Source: JAVBWI01 sp036677445
Lineage (GTDB): Bacteria > Bacillota > Clostridia > Christensenellales > CAG-138
Length of the DNA: 24,906 bases
Direction of reading: 5' to 3'
Assembly (NCBI GenBank): GCA_036677445.1
Contig: JAVBWI010000018.1
Location: 1-24,906, forward strand
The notes under the pieces were generated by a model, which was not told the origin of the DNA, did no database searches, and saw only the letters and a program-made list of their open reading frames with translations. A program made the position numbers and the translations under genes. How positions within the stretch are numbered: the stretch's first letter is position 1; each line of letters begins with the position of its first letter. Below are positions 7,777-16,329 of the stretch, piece by piece.

Positions 7777-8735
7777 TTATAAAAGAACGGCATATGCAGG
7801 AAACGCAGGAACTGCGCGAGGTATATTGCAACGCATTGATAGATGTTGCGGAGAAAAATGAGAAGATACTCATACTTAACTGCGATATGAGCGCATCCAT
7901 GGGCACCAATCCTTTCGTCAAACGGTTTCCCGAGCGTTCCTTCAACATGGGGATTCAGGAGGCAAACGCCTGCGGCACTGCCGCTGGTCTCTCCGCTACC
8001 GGCTTCATACCGTTTCTGCATACTTTCTCCGTTTTCGTGACCAGAAGAATATACGATCAGATATTTTTATCCTGCGCTTACGCTGGGCAGAATGTAAAGC
8101 TCGTGGGCGGGGACGCCGGCGTAAGCACCGGACTCAACGGCGGAACGCACATGCCGTTTGAGGATGTGGGCATACTGCGCTTGGTGCCGGGTATCACCAT
8201 CGTGGAACCGGCCGACGGTACCGCGATGCGGGCGCTTGTTGCGCAGCTTGCCGGGCTGTACGGCGTATGCTATCTGCGAATGCCGCGCAGGAAGGCGATG
8301 GGCATATATGAAACCGGTTCTGAATTTACAATAGGGAAAGCCAATATCATTCGCGAGGGTACGGATGTGACCATCATCGCAAGCGGCATGCTGGTGCATC
8401 AGGCGGTCATTGCGGCGGAAATGCTGCAGGAACGGGGAATGAGCGCCCGGGTTGTGGATATGTTCACCATAAAGCCCGTAGACGCCGAATGTATTATCGA
8501 ATCCGCAAAAAAAACGGGTGCGGTCGTAACGGCGGAAAATCATAATTATCTCAACGGGCTTGGCTCCGCAGTAGCGGAGGTGCTGGTGGAGAATATGCCT
8601 GTTCCCATGGAACGCGTAGGCGTGCGCGACACGTTTGGCGAGGTGGGGACGGTAGAATATCTGATGGAGCATTTTGAGCTGACGGCGCCTTTTATTTTTC
8701 AAAAAGCGCTTACCTGTATCGCACGTAAAGTATAA
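7767..8735 (+). CDS. Transketolase, C-terminal (pyrimidine-binding) subunit
   Basis: This 322-residue protein is the second half of the split transketolase, holding the pyrimidine-binding domain and the C-terminal domain. E65 in FNMGIQEANA fits the conserved glutamate that activates the thiamine cofactor, and GGDAGVSTGLNGGTHMPFED is the usual following loop. Its start overlaps the end of the N-terminal subunit by 10 bases, with GGAGGT (7752-7757) placed for ATG 7767. This indicates translational coupling and a 1:1 complex. A second ATG at residue 10 is possible but worse placed. A DXP synthase or pyruvate dehydrogenase beta subunit is less likely because the upstream half is clearly transketolase-like. 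Confidence 0.92.
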   Translation: MAVVIKERHMQETQELREVYCNALIDVAEKNEKILILNCDMSASMGTNPFVKRFPERSFNMGIQEANACGTAAGLSATGFIPFLHTFSVFVTRRIYDQIFLSCAYAGQNVKLVGGDAGVSTGLNGGTHMPFEDVGILRLVPGITIVEPADGTAMRALVAQLAGLYGVCYLRMPRRKAMGIYETGSEFTIGKANIIREGTDVTIIASGMLVHQAVIAAEMLQERGMSARVVDMFTIKPVDAECIIESAKKTGAVVTAENHNYLNGLGSAVAEVLVENMPVPMERVGVRDTFGEVGTVEYLMEHFELTAPFIFQKALTCIARKV

Positions 8736-8821
8736 TAGGATATAGTACAAGTATCACATGCATACAAACCGGGGGACGGCTGGTACGGCAAAGCACGGTA
8801 AGCATGGATGGGAGGCAGACA

Positions 8822-11116
8822 ATGCAGCAGAATGACCCCATAGGCGTCTCATTGCCGCGTGCCGACGGCAGGGATAAAGTAACGGGAAGAACGATATATG
8901 GCGATGATGTTAGCCTTCCCGGGCAACTGTATGGGGCATTGTGCCGGAGCCAATATCCGCATGCCCGCATACTTTCGGTGGATGTTACAAAGGCTGCTGC
9001 GATGCCCGGCGTTCGTGCCGTTATCACCGGGACGGAGTATGCGAAGCTGTACGGTCAGTTCATTGCGGATCAACCCATTCTGGCCATAGACAGGGTACGG
9101 TATTGGGGCGAACCGGTGGCTGCGGTGGCTGCGGACGATCCCCATACAGCCCATGAGGCGGCGCGGCTGATTGCCGTGCAATACGAGCCTCTGCCGGTTG
9201 TGGATACGATAGAGAAAGCGCTCCAAGGGGATACGCTGCTCCACGATTGGAAGGAGTATACAATATACGGGGCGACCCATCCGATGCCGGGTACCAATAT
9301 TGTGGATAGATTTGTGCTTTCCTCCGGCGATATCGAGCAGGGTTTTGCGCAAGCGGATGTCATTGTAGAGAACGAGTTCTATTGCAGCATGCTGCAGCAC
9401 GCCGTTATGGAGACACATTGCGCAACGGCTGTGGCGGACAAAGAGAAAATACAGGTATATACCCCCGCACAATCTCCCTTTGCCATACGGACTGTGCTGG
9501 CCAACGCATTCGGCTATAGCCTGGACCGCGTACGTGTTATTTGTACGGAAATAGGCGGTGGGTTCGGCTGCAAGGCAGAGACGAAGGTGGAGCCTGTCGC
9601 AATTTTACTGGCGCTTGTTACCAAGCGGCCGGTTAAGGTCCTCTACAGCCGTCATGAGGAATTTGCCGCGACATTGGTGCGCGCGCCGGTGCTGTTCAAA
9701 ATCAAAACGGGCGCAAAGAAAGATGGGGCGCTTACGGCGCAGCAGATCAAGATTTACTGGGACACCGGCGCCTATGCCACCTTTGGCCCGCGTGTGAACT
9801 ATAATGCCGGCTATGCGGCGAACGGGCCGTATAAAATACCCAATACCCATGTGGACGGGTATTGTATTGTGACGAACAAATCATTGGGGACCGCATACCG
9901 CGGGTTCGGCATCACGGAAGTGGCCTGCGCGCACGAGATGCAAATGGATCAGCTATCAGCGCGGCTCGGCATGGGCCCGTTGGAACTGCGTTTAAAGAAT
10001 GTGCTGCGGGACGGAGATGTTTCCGTGACCGGAGAAAGCATGGTAAGCGTCGGCGTGGCGGAATGCCTGGAAAAGGCGGCGGAAGCTATCGATTGGCAAA
10101 ACATGCCGCTGCATTGGAAAACGGAGGATGGAAAGCTCAGAGGCAAGGGAATAGCGTGCTTCATCAAGCTTTCCGGCACGCCTTCCACCACTTCCTGTAT
10201 GCTGCGCATGAACGATGACGGAACGCTGACGCTGCTTTCGGCAAGCCGGGAAATGGGGCAGGGCGTCATGACGGTATTGCCTCAGATCGCGGCTGCGGCG
10301 CTTTCCATGGATGTTGAGAAAATCCATATGGCGCCGGTGGACACTGCCTTTACCCCTTATGACAAAACCACTACCTCCAGCCGCTCCACCTTCCACGGCG
10401 GCAACGCGGTGCTGGCCGCAGCGGAAGACATTAAGCGCCAGCTCTGCATTCTGGCGGCGAAAAAATGGGGCGTATCCGTGGAGGAGGTCGAGTTTGCGGA
10501 TGGCTTCATACGGCATAAAACGGACCTTACGCGCAGCATCAATATCAACGCCGTGAAAAGCAGCGGCATACTTAAGGAGCAGCCGCCGGTCGTGGCGACC
10601 GGGTCCTACGGTACTTCCGATATATTTGATCCCCCGGATCCGGATACCCACGCTTCCAAGCGGCCCACTGTCATGTGGATGATGGGTGCGCAGGCGGCGG
10701 AGGTGGAGGTAGACCCCAAGACCGGCCGCACGAAGATCATCAAAATCGGAGCTGCCCATGATGTGGGTAAAGCGATCAATCCCTTGGGCTGCCTCCAGCA
10801 GATTGAAGGCGCTTTGGTAATGGGCGCGGGGCATGCGCTGACGGAAGAAATGATCTATGAGGACGGAATCCTGAAGAACGGGAACCTGGTGGATTATAAG
10901 GTGCCGACATTTATGGACGCGGATTTTGAAACCGAGGTCGTGCTGGTGGAACAAGCACACCCCGAAGGCCCGTATGGGGTAAAAGGTATTGGCGAGCCGG
11001 GCGTCGCCCCCACTGCGCCGGCCATTGCGAGCGCCATAGGCGCCGCCTGTGGGAAGACATTCCATTCCATCCCGATAAAACCCGAACATATTCTGCTGGC
11101 AAAGGAGGCGGAATAG
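8822..11116 (+). CDS. Xanthine dehydrogenase-family molybdopterin-binding (large) subunit
   Basis: This 764-residue chain is the catalytic subunit of a molybdenum hydroxylase. The enzymes insert an oxygen from water into an aldehyde or a C-H next to a ring nitrogen or activating group. The N-terminal a/b-hammerhead domain begins at DPIGVSLPRADGRDKVTGR. The cofactor loops include GGGFGCKAE (about 244-252) and AYRGFG (358-363). E725 in KGIGEPGVAPTAPA is the catalytic base expected in this family. GGGAGG at 8810-8815 supports ATG 8822 rather than an in-frame ATG at 8804. The FAD and iron-sulfur subunits follow at once, giving the full L-M-S set. The AYRGFG loop argues against carbon monoxide dehydrogenase (CoxL), which has a cysteine-containing loop there. 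An aldehyde or hydroxylated ring substrate fits the context, but this is not determined. Confidence 0.92.
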   Translation: MQQNDPIGVSLPRADGRDKVTGRTIYGDDVSLPGQLYGALCRSQYPHARILSVDVTKAAAMPGVRAVITGTEYAKLYGQFIADQPILAIDRVRYWGEPVAAVAADDPHTAHEAARLIAVQYEPLPVVDTIEKALQGDTLLHDWKEYTIYGATHPMPGTNIVDRFVLSSGDIEQGFAQADVIVENEFYCSMLQHAVMETHCATAVADKEKIQVYTPAQSPFAIRTVLANAFGYSLDRVRVICTEIGGGFGCKAETKVEPVAILLALVTKRPVKVLYSRHEEFAATLVRAPVLFKIKTGAKKDGALTAQQIKIYWDTGAYATFGPRVNYNAGYAANGPYKIPNTHVDGYCIVTNKSLGTAYRGFGITEVACAHEMQMDQLSARLGMGPLELRLKNVLRDGDVSVTGESMVSVGVAECLEKAAEAIDWQNMPLHWKTEDGKLRGKGIACFIKLSGTPSTTSCMLRMNDDGTLTLLSASREMGQGVMTVLPQIAAAALSMDVEKIHMAPVDTAFTPYDKTTTSSRSTFHGGNAVLAAAEDIKRQLCILAAKKWGVSVEEVEFADGFIRHKTDLTRSININAVKSSGILKEQPPVVATGSYGTSDIFDPPDPDTHASKRPTVMWMMGAQAAEVEVDPKTGRTKIIKIGAAHDVGKAINPLGCLQQIEGALVMGAGHALTEEMIYEDGILKNGNLVDYKVPTFMDADFETEVVLVEQAHPEGPYGVKGIGEPGVAPTAPAIASAIGAACGKTFHSIPIKPEHILLAKEAE

Positions 11117-11118
11117 CC

Positions 11119-11985
11119 ATGCTGCCCGAATTTGAATGGATGGTGCCGCAAACGCTGGACGAAGCCTGCACGCTCAAGCAGCAGGGCGGGCAGATACTGG
11201 CGGGCGGCACGGATGTACTGGTCTCCATGCATGGCGGCGCACTCTTTCCTAAAATGCTGGTGGATATCAAAGGATTATCCGAACTGCAGGGCGCGTTTTG
11301 TACGGAACAGGGGCTGGATCTCGGAGCGCTGACCACCCATAGGGAGATTGAGGTTTGGGATATCGTTCGCAACAGTTATACCGCGCTGTACGAAGGCTGC
11401 TCGCAGGTCGGTTCCATGCAGATCCGCTATCGCGGCACGCTGGGCGGGAACATTTGCAACGCGGTCCCTTCGGCGGACAGCATCGGGCCGCTGCTGGTGT
11501 TTGACGCGCGCTGCGTCACATTTGGGCCGGAAGGGGAACGCACCCTACCGCTCGCGGAATTCTTTACCGGTGCAAAGCGCACCGTTCTCAAGCAAAACGA
11601 ACTGCTAAAACGCATATTGGTTCCCGCGCCAGCGGCAAATTCCGGGAGTTGCTACACAAAGTTTACGAGACGCAACGCAATGGATCTGGCGTTATACGGC
11701 GTATCCTGTTATGTCGAGCTTGCAGGGGAACATATCGCGAATGCACGTATTGCGCTGACGACCGCCGCCCCCACGCCTATCCGTGCGTACGAGACGGAGG
11801 CGCTGCTGATTGGGCGTGTACCGGATGAGACACTGATGGCTGAGGCGGGCAAATGCGCACGGAGTGAGGCGCGGCCCAGAAGCAGCTGGCGTTCCTCCGC
11901 GGAATTTCGTCTGGCGCTCACGGAAGAACTGACCGCCCGTACAGTATCAACGGCGGTGCGGCGCGCAAAGGGGGCCTCTCTATGA
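11119..11985 (+). CDS. Xanthine dehydrogenase-family FAD-binding (medium) subunit
   Basis: This 288-residue flavoprotein passes electrons from the iron-sulfur subunit to an acceptor such as NAD or ferredoxin. The FAD motifs are ILAGGTDVLVSMHGG (about 26-40) and RGTLGGNICNAVPSADSIGP (about 104-123). It lacks the roughly 40-residue [4Fe-4S] insert of 4-hydroxybenzoyl-CoA reductase, so that enzyme is unlikely. ATG 11119 lies 2 bases after the large-subunit stop, with AAAGGAGG just before. Its TGA overlaps the next ATG as ATGA, showing tight coupling in one operon. Confidence 0.92.
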   Translation: MLPEFEWMVPQTLDEACTLKQQGGQILAGGTDVLVSMHGGALFPKMLVDIKGLSELQGAFCTEQGLDLGALTTHREIEVWDIVRNSYTALYEGCSQVGSMQIRYRGTLGGNICNAVPSADSIGPLLVFDARCVTFGPEGERTLPLAEFFTGAKRTVLKQNELLKRILVPAPAANSGSCYTKFTRRNAMDLALYGVSCYVELAGEHIANARIALTTAAPTPIRAYETEALLIGRVPDETLMAEAGKCARSEARPRSSWRSSAEFRLALTEELTARTVSTAVRRAKGASL

Positions 11986-12458
11986 TTTCAAAAAAAATTG
12001 ATATCCGCATAAACGGCCAGCATTATCTCAGAACGGTGAACGTCAACACAACACTGGCGGAATTTCTCCGCAACGATTTGTGCATGACGGGTACAAAGAT
12101 CGGCTGCAATGAAGGAGAATGCGGCGCGTGTACCGTTCTTGTCAACGGCAGGCCGCTCAATTCCTGCCTTGTGCTTGCGGCAGAACTGGACGGCGCGGAC
12201 GTGCTTACGGTGGAGGGGCTTGCGCAGGAAGAACTGCATCCGCTGCAGCAGGCTTTTTTGGATGTGGGCGCCGTGCAATGCGGCTTTTGTACGCCAGGCA
12301 TGCTGCTTACGGCAAAGGCGATATTGGATCAAAACCCGAATCCCACCAAAGAGCAGATACGCAAGGACATGGAAGGCAACATCTGCCGCTGCACCGGTTA
12401 CAACCGGATACTCGAGGCTGTTTTGCTTGCGGCGCGGCGTATGAACGGCAACCAGTAG
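11982..12458 (+). CDS. Xanthine dehydrogenase-family [2Fe-2S] (small) subunit
   Basis: This 158-residue protein carries the two [2Fe-2S] clusters linking the molybdenum site to FAD. The plant-ferredoxin-type cluster uses C42, C47, C50 and C62 (GCNEGECGACTVLVNG). The C-terminal four-helix cluster uses C100 and C103 (QCGFCTPGM) plus C135 and C137 (ICRCTGY). All eight ligands are present and the length is normal, so the enzyme should be intact. It starts within the stop of the FAD subunit. A 252-base gap follows, with no clear promoter, before the next gene. Confidence 0.95.
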   Translation: MISKKIDIRINGQHYLRTVNVNTTLAEFLRNDLCMTGTKIGCNEGECGACTVLVNGRPLNSCLVLAAELDGADVLTVEGLAQEELHPLQQAFLDVGAVQCGFCTPGMLLTAKAILDQNPNPTKEQIRKDMEGNICRCTGYNRILEAVLLAARRMNGNQ

Positions 12459-12710
12459 AAAAACCATTTCCAGGCCTGTCTGCCTGAGGGTCAAAGTCAA
12501 AGTCCCGGTACTCTTCGTTTCATACCAGCGATCATATCCTCCGGTTCCCCTGCAGGATTCCCGTATTTCGTATTTACTCTCGGATAATCGTTAATGCACG
12601 TTATAGAATCGAGTTAGTGTCGGCATACAATCAGGGACATATCCATCTGAAACAGTACGAACTTGCTTTCATGAGGCATCATGAAAAAATGAATATACAG
12701 GAGGCAGATT

Positions 12711-14399
12711 ATGAAAGAAGAGAAAATCTACGCAACTTATTTCGGCGACGCAGAGCTTCCCGTAGAATGGAAAGACGAAGAAGAAAAGGGCCTGATGTGG
12801 TTTTATGACGACCTGCATTGCCCCAATCCCATCTCACCGCTATACTTTGACGTAGGCGGCTGGTGGGGTCCGACCTGCGAGTACATGTACCGCCGGTTCG
12901 GCGCGCCGATTGGCTCCGCATGGCTGGCCAAGAAGATTGGCGGCTATGTGTACAGCGCGGTCGTGCCGCCCAAGACGGACCCGGACAAGGTGGGAGGTCT
13001 CTTCAGCTATTATTCTGCCGTAATGCCCATTTACGCGGACCAGTTCCTCGACAGATGGAAGAATTCTTATATTAAGGAACTGCAGGACGCGGGCAATTAC
13101 ATGCTCAATTTCGATTTTGAGAACAAGAGCATTCCCGAGATACTGATCCATATGGAGGATTGCCTGGATCTGCAGGAGCGCGCATTCCGCATCCACTGGA
13201 TTATCAATCTGGCGCAGGTGCAGGCCTCTACGGATTTCGCGAACGTCTATGCCGAGGCTGTGGGCGCAGTGGATGACGATCTTTCCAAAATCACGATTTC
13301 GCGCGACGACAGGAACTGGGATTCCCTCAAAGCGCTCTGGAGCATGAAAGAATATATCTATACCGTGCCCGCGTTAAAAGATCTTTTTGGCAAGAGCATC
13401 GAAAAGATTCTGGCAGATGTAGGTTCCGTGGAGGGCGGCGCGAAGCTGCAGGAGATGGTGAAGGCCTACCAGCAGGAATATGGCTACAAGGCCATCTATT
13501 CGCATGAGTATATCTATAAAACCTGGATAGAGGATCCCACGCCGATCTATGAGGCCATAAAGGGCTATGTGGAGACGGATTACAATTTCTTTGACCACTA
13601 CAACAGCTGCATGCAGACGCAGAAGGACGCGATCGACAGGGCGCTTGCCAAAATCAAAGACCCGGCGATGCTGGAGAAGTTCAATAAATCTCTCGAGTTG
13701 TGCCTCAAGATGATGCCGCTCACGCCTGACCATCACTTCTATATCGATCAGGCGATCTACGCGCATATGCGCCTGATGTTCCTTTCTGTCGCAAAGGCAT
13801 TTGTCAAGGCCGGGAAGCTTGCCGATCCGGAAGACATCTTCATGCTGGAGTATGAGGAGATTCGCTGCCTGGGCGTATCCGATTACCCCGTTGCCGAGAA
13901 GATTGCCAGGCGCCGCGCGGATATGGCGGCGGCCGCCAAGCGGAACCCACGTTACTGGTATGGCACGGCCACCCACTGGCAGCTGTATGAGGAACCGTAT
14001 AAGCATGCGTTGTGGGGGTATCCCGAGATATTTGAAAGGGAGATGCAGGAGAAGAAGGAGAACAAACCGCTGAGCACTACGGTGATAAAAGGCATCCCCG
14101 GCTCTGCGGGCGTTGTGGAGGGCGTTTGCCGCTTTGTCAGCACACCCAAGGATTTTGACAAGCTGCAAAAAGGCGAGATCATGGTCTGCAAAATGACCAA
14201 TCCGGGGTGGATCGTCAGCTTCTCCAAGATCGCGGGCCTTGTGACGGATACCGGCGGCGCGCTTTCACACCCTGCGGTCGTGTCCCGTGAATTCGGCATC
14301 CCTTGCGTCGTAGGCACTACGCGCGCCACGCAGGTCATAAAGACCGGCATGCGCCTGCGCGTGGACGGCAACACCGGCGTTGTGGAAGTTTTAGACTGA
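12711..14399 (+). CDS. PEP-synthase-like kinase, substrate-binding and phosphohistidine subunit (phenylphosphate synthase subunit 1-like)
   Basis: This 562-residue protein has no ATP-grasp domain. Residues 1 to about 450 form a helical middle region with the N-terminal wording WFYDDLHCPNPISPL, as I recall in phenylphosphate synthase subunit 1 of Thauera. The last ~110 residues are a PEP-utiliser swivelling domain, with the phosphocarrier His520 in GGALSHPAVVSREFGIP. The missing ATP-grasp half is encoded by the next gene. In the family the histidine takes the beta-phosphate of ATP and hands it to a hydroxyl group, releasing AMP and Pi. AGGAGG just upstream places ATG 12711. The real acceptor could be a phenol, a polyol or a ketose. 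The family relation is strong and the substrate is unknown. Confidence 0.85.
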   Translation: MKEEKIYATYFGDAELPVEWKDEEEKGLMWFYDDLHCPNPISPLYFDVGGWWGPTCEYMYRRFGAPIGSAWLAKKIGGYVYSAVVPPKTDPDKVGGLFSYYSAVMPIYADQFLDRWKNSYIKELQDAGNYMLNFDFENKSIPEILIHMEDCLDLQERAFRIHWIINLAQVQASTDFANVYAEAVGAVDDDLSKITISRDDRNWDSLKALWSMKEYIYTVPALKDLFGKSIEKILADVGSVEGGAKLQEMVKAYQQEYGYKAIYSHEYIYKTWIEDPTPIYEAIKGYVETDYNFFDHYNSCMQTQKDAIDRALAKIKDPAMLEKFNKSLELCLKMMPLTPDHHFYIDQAIYAHMRLMFLSVAKAFVKAGKLADPEDIFMLEYEEIRCLGVSDYPVAEKIARRRADMAAAAKRNPRYWYGTATHWQLYEEPYKHALWGYPEIFEREMQEKKENKPLSTTVIKGIPGSAGVVEGVCRFVSTPKDFDKLQKGEIMVCKMTNPGWIVSFSKIAGLVTDTGGALSHPAVVSREFGIPCVVGTTRATQVIKTGMRLRVDGNTGVVEVLD

Positions 14400-14484
14400 C
14401 GGAGAGATAAAGAAGACGATGCCGTCCGGGGATGACGCGCTCCCCGGGCGGCAGTCCCAGATCAACCACAGGAGGGGAATTACA

Positions 14485-15444
14485 TTGCGTTTAGTTGCCT
14501 GGTTTAACGAAATCCCGGAGCACGAGCTGGCGATAAAGGCCGGCGGTAAAGGCGCGAGCCTTTGCCGTATGCACAGAAATGGGTATCCTGTGCCGGAGGG
14601 CTTCATAGTATGCTCGGATATGTTCGACATTTTCCTTGCCGGAAACAGCCTCAAATCAAGGATTAATGAGAAACTGGCGCTGATTGATTGCGACGATTCC
14701 GACGGCTTAAGCAATATTTCGCAGGAAATTCGCGACATGATCGTTTCCGCGCCTATGCCCGCGGATTTGCGCGGGCTGCTGCTGGAGCATTATTGCCTGC
14801 TCGGTGATCGTGTGCCGGTGGCGGTGCGTTCAAGCGGCACGGCGGAGGATCTGGCCGACGCAAGCTTTGCCGGCCAGCAGGAAACTTTCCTGTATGTGAT
14901 AGGAGAAGACGAGGTCATCCAATACGTCAAGGAGTGCTGGGCCTCTTTATATAATGACAGGGCTATATTCTATCGCCGCTGCAAGCACTTTGATGAAGAT
15001 TCCATATCCATAGCGGTGGTCGTACAGCGCATGGTGAATTCTGAAAAGGCTGGCGTGCTCTTCTCCGCCAATCCCATCACCAATGACCGGAGCAATGTTA
15101 TGATCGAGGCTGCATGGGGTTTGGGCGAAGGGGTAGTACAAGGTATCGTTACTCCCGATAACTATGTCATTATGAAGGATACATATGCGGTTACAATGGA
15201 GTGCGTATCCGAGAAAGAGGTTATGGTTGTGCGCCTGTGCGAAAAGGGGGGCGTGAAGGAAGCGGAGGTGCCGGAGCATTTGCGTTTGGCACCGGTGCTT
15301 ACACAAAGCGAGCGCAAGGCGCTGGTGGATATGGCGGTGAAAGTCGAGAGCTTCTACAAGGCGCCGCAGGATCTGGAATGGGCGATAGAGGACGGCAGGC
15401 TGTACCTGCTGCAATCACGGCCAATCACGACCATAAAAATGTAG
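14485..15444 (+). CDS. PEP-synthase-like ATP-grasp subunit (phenylphosphate synthase subunit 2-like)
   Basis: This 319-residue protein is only the N-terminal ATP-binding half of a PEP-synthase-type enzyme. It shows AGGKGASLCRM near residue 20, VAVRSSGTAEDLADASFAGQ (about 113-132), QRMVNSEKAGVLFSANPIT, EAAWGLGEGVVQG and the terminal QDLEWAI...LLQSRPITT. It would phosphorylate His520 of the preceding protein. Together the two chains total 881 residues, close to the 867 of the fused Rph in this window. GGAGGGG (14471-14477) sits 7 bases before TTG 14485, so that start is preferred over ATG 14419, which has no site. The third, CBS-domain subunit of Thauera phenylphosphate synthase is not present nearby. 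Confidence 0.88.
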   Translation: MRLVAWFNEIPEHELAIKAGGKGASLCRMHRNGYPVPEGFIVCSDMFDIFLAGNSLKSRINEKLALIDCDDSDGLSNISQEIRDMIVSAPMPADLRGLLLEHYCLLGDRVPVAVRSSGTAEDLADASFAGQQETFLYVIGEDEVIQYVKECWASLYNDRAIFYRRCKHFDEDSISIAVVVQRMVNSEKAGVLFSANPITNDRSNVMIEAAWGLGEGVVQGIVTPDNYVIMKDTYAVTMECVSEKEVMVVRLCEKGGVKEAEVPEHLRLAPVLTQSERKALVDMAVKVESFYKAPQDLEWAIEDGRLYLLQSRPITTIKM

Positions 15445-15458
15445 GAGGCGGGTTGGTT

Positions 15459-16316
15459 ATGGAACAGTTGACGAAAAACGTATATGCGGAAACGAAAATT
15501 CGCGGGTGTAACCCGGGCATTGTCCTTACCGATGAAGGAGCGGTATTCATCGATACCGCCCAATGGATCACAAAACTGCTGGAGATGATCGAATTTGCAA
15601 AGAAGAGAGGGCCAATACGGTATCTTATCAATACCGAATCACATATCGATCATATTTTCGGCAACCATTGGTTTGTGAATGAGTGCCCTGTAATAGGCCA
15701 CGAGAAACTGAAAAATACATTCTGGAAGATACCGCCTTCCTTCAACAAAACAACCTATGATTACAGCGTGGATGTGATTAAGAGGCAGGACCCCGGCGCG
15801 CTGCGCCTGATGCCCAGGGAAGACGAATATATCTTGAATCCGCCGTCCATCACGTTCAACGACCGTATGACCATCCGGCTTGGGCGGCATACGTTCGAAT
15901 TGTACTATACGCCGGGGCATTCCGACGCGAACATCTGTGTATTTATTCCGGAAGAGCGCGTGGTGTTCGTAGGTGATACCGTATTTGCGGGCTGCCAGAT
16001 CTGGCTGCATACCGTGGAACCCGACAGCCTGTTCAAGTCCCTCAACTTCATAGACTCTTTGGACGTGGATTATATCGTGCCCGGGCATGGTCCGGTAGTG
16101 GGTAAAGCGTGTATCTATGAACAAAAACAATTCCTGTATGATTGGCTTTCGGCGGTATCGGACGGCATCCGCCAGGGCTGGAGCAAGGAGGAGTGCGTAA
16201 AACGCATCAGTTTTGCGCAGCGCTGCCCGGTGGATATCGGCCAGCCGGAGGAAATGGAGTATATCCAGACCTGCAATGTCCGGGTACTGTACGATTATCT
16301 TACGAAGAAAGCATAA
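15459..16316 (+). CDS. Metallo-beta-lactamase-fold hydrolase
   Basis: This 285-residue protein has the MBL fold of zinc-dependent hydrolases such as glyoxalase II and lactonases. The first metal motif reads ESHIDH (60-65), so the usual first histidine of HxHxDH is Glu60. H62, D64 and H65 are kept. H154 (TPGHSDAN), D173 (VGDTVFAG) and H210 (VPGHGPV) complete the site. No signal peptide is visible. GGAGG (15444-15448) fits ATG 15459, 14 bases after the kinase subunit. The frame is open far upstream, but that part overlaps the kinase gene. It may hydrolyse a lactone, thioester or phospho-intermediate of the pathway. The exact reaction is unknown. Confidence 0.85.
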   Translation: MEQLTKNVYAETKIRGCNPGIVLTDEGAVFIDTAQWITKLLEMIEFAKKRGPIRYLINTESHIDHIFGNHWFVNECPVIGHEKLKNTFWKIPPSFNKTTYDYSVDVIKRQDPGALRLMPREDEYILNPPSITFNDRMTIRLGRHTFELYYTPGHSDANICVFIPEERVVFVGDTVFAGCQIWLHTVEPDSLFKSLNFIDSLDVDYIVPGHGPVVGKACIYEQKQFLYDWLSAVSDGIRQGWSKEECVKRISFAQRCPVDIGQPEEMEYIQTCNVRVLYDYLTKKA

Positions 16317-16329
16317 GGAGACGAAAGTT

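Noticed and set aside
9992..11089. Long open frame on the minus strand (365 codons) opposite the molybdenum subunit
   Set aside because: It lies wholly within a clearly identified gene, has no family resemblance and no proper start context. GC-rich genes commonly produce such shadows.
12584..12595. ATAATCGTTAAT, similar to the GntR operator candidates, ahead of the split-kinase gene
   Set aside because: Only one half-site (ATAATCG) matches and no convincing promoter is nearby, so an internal regulated promoter is not supported.
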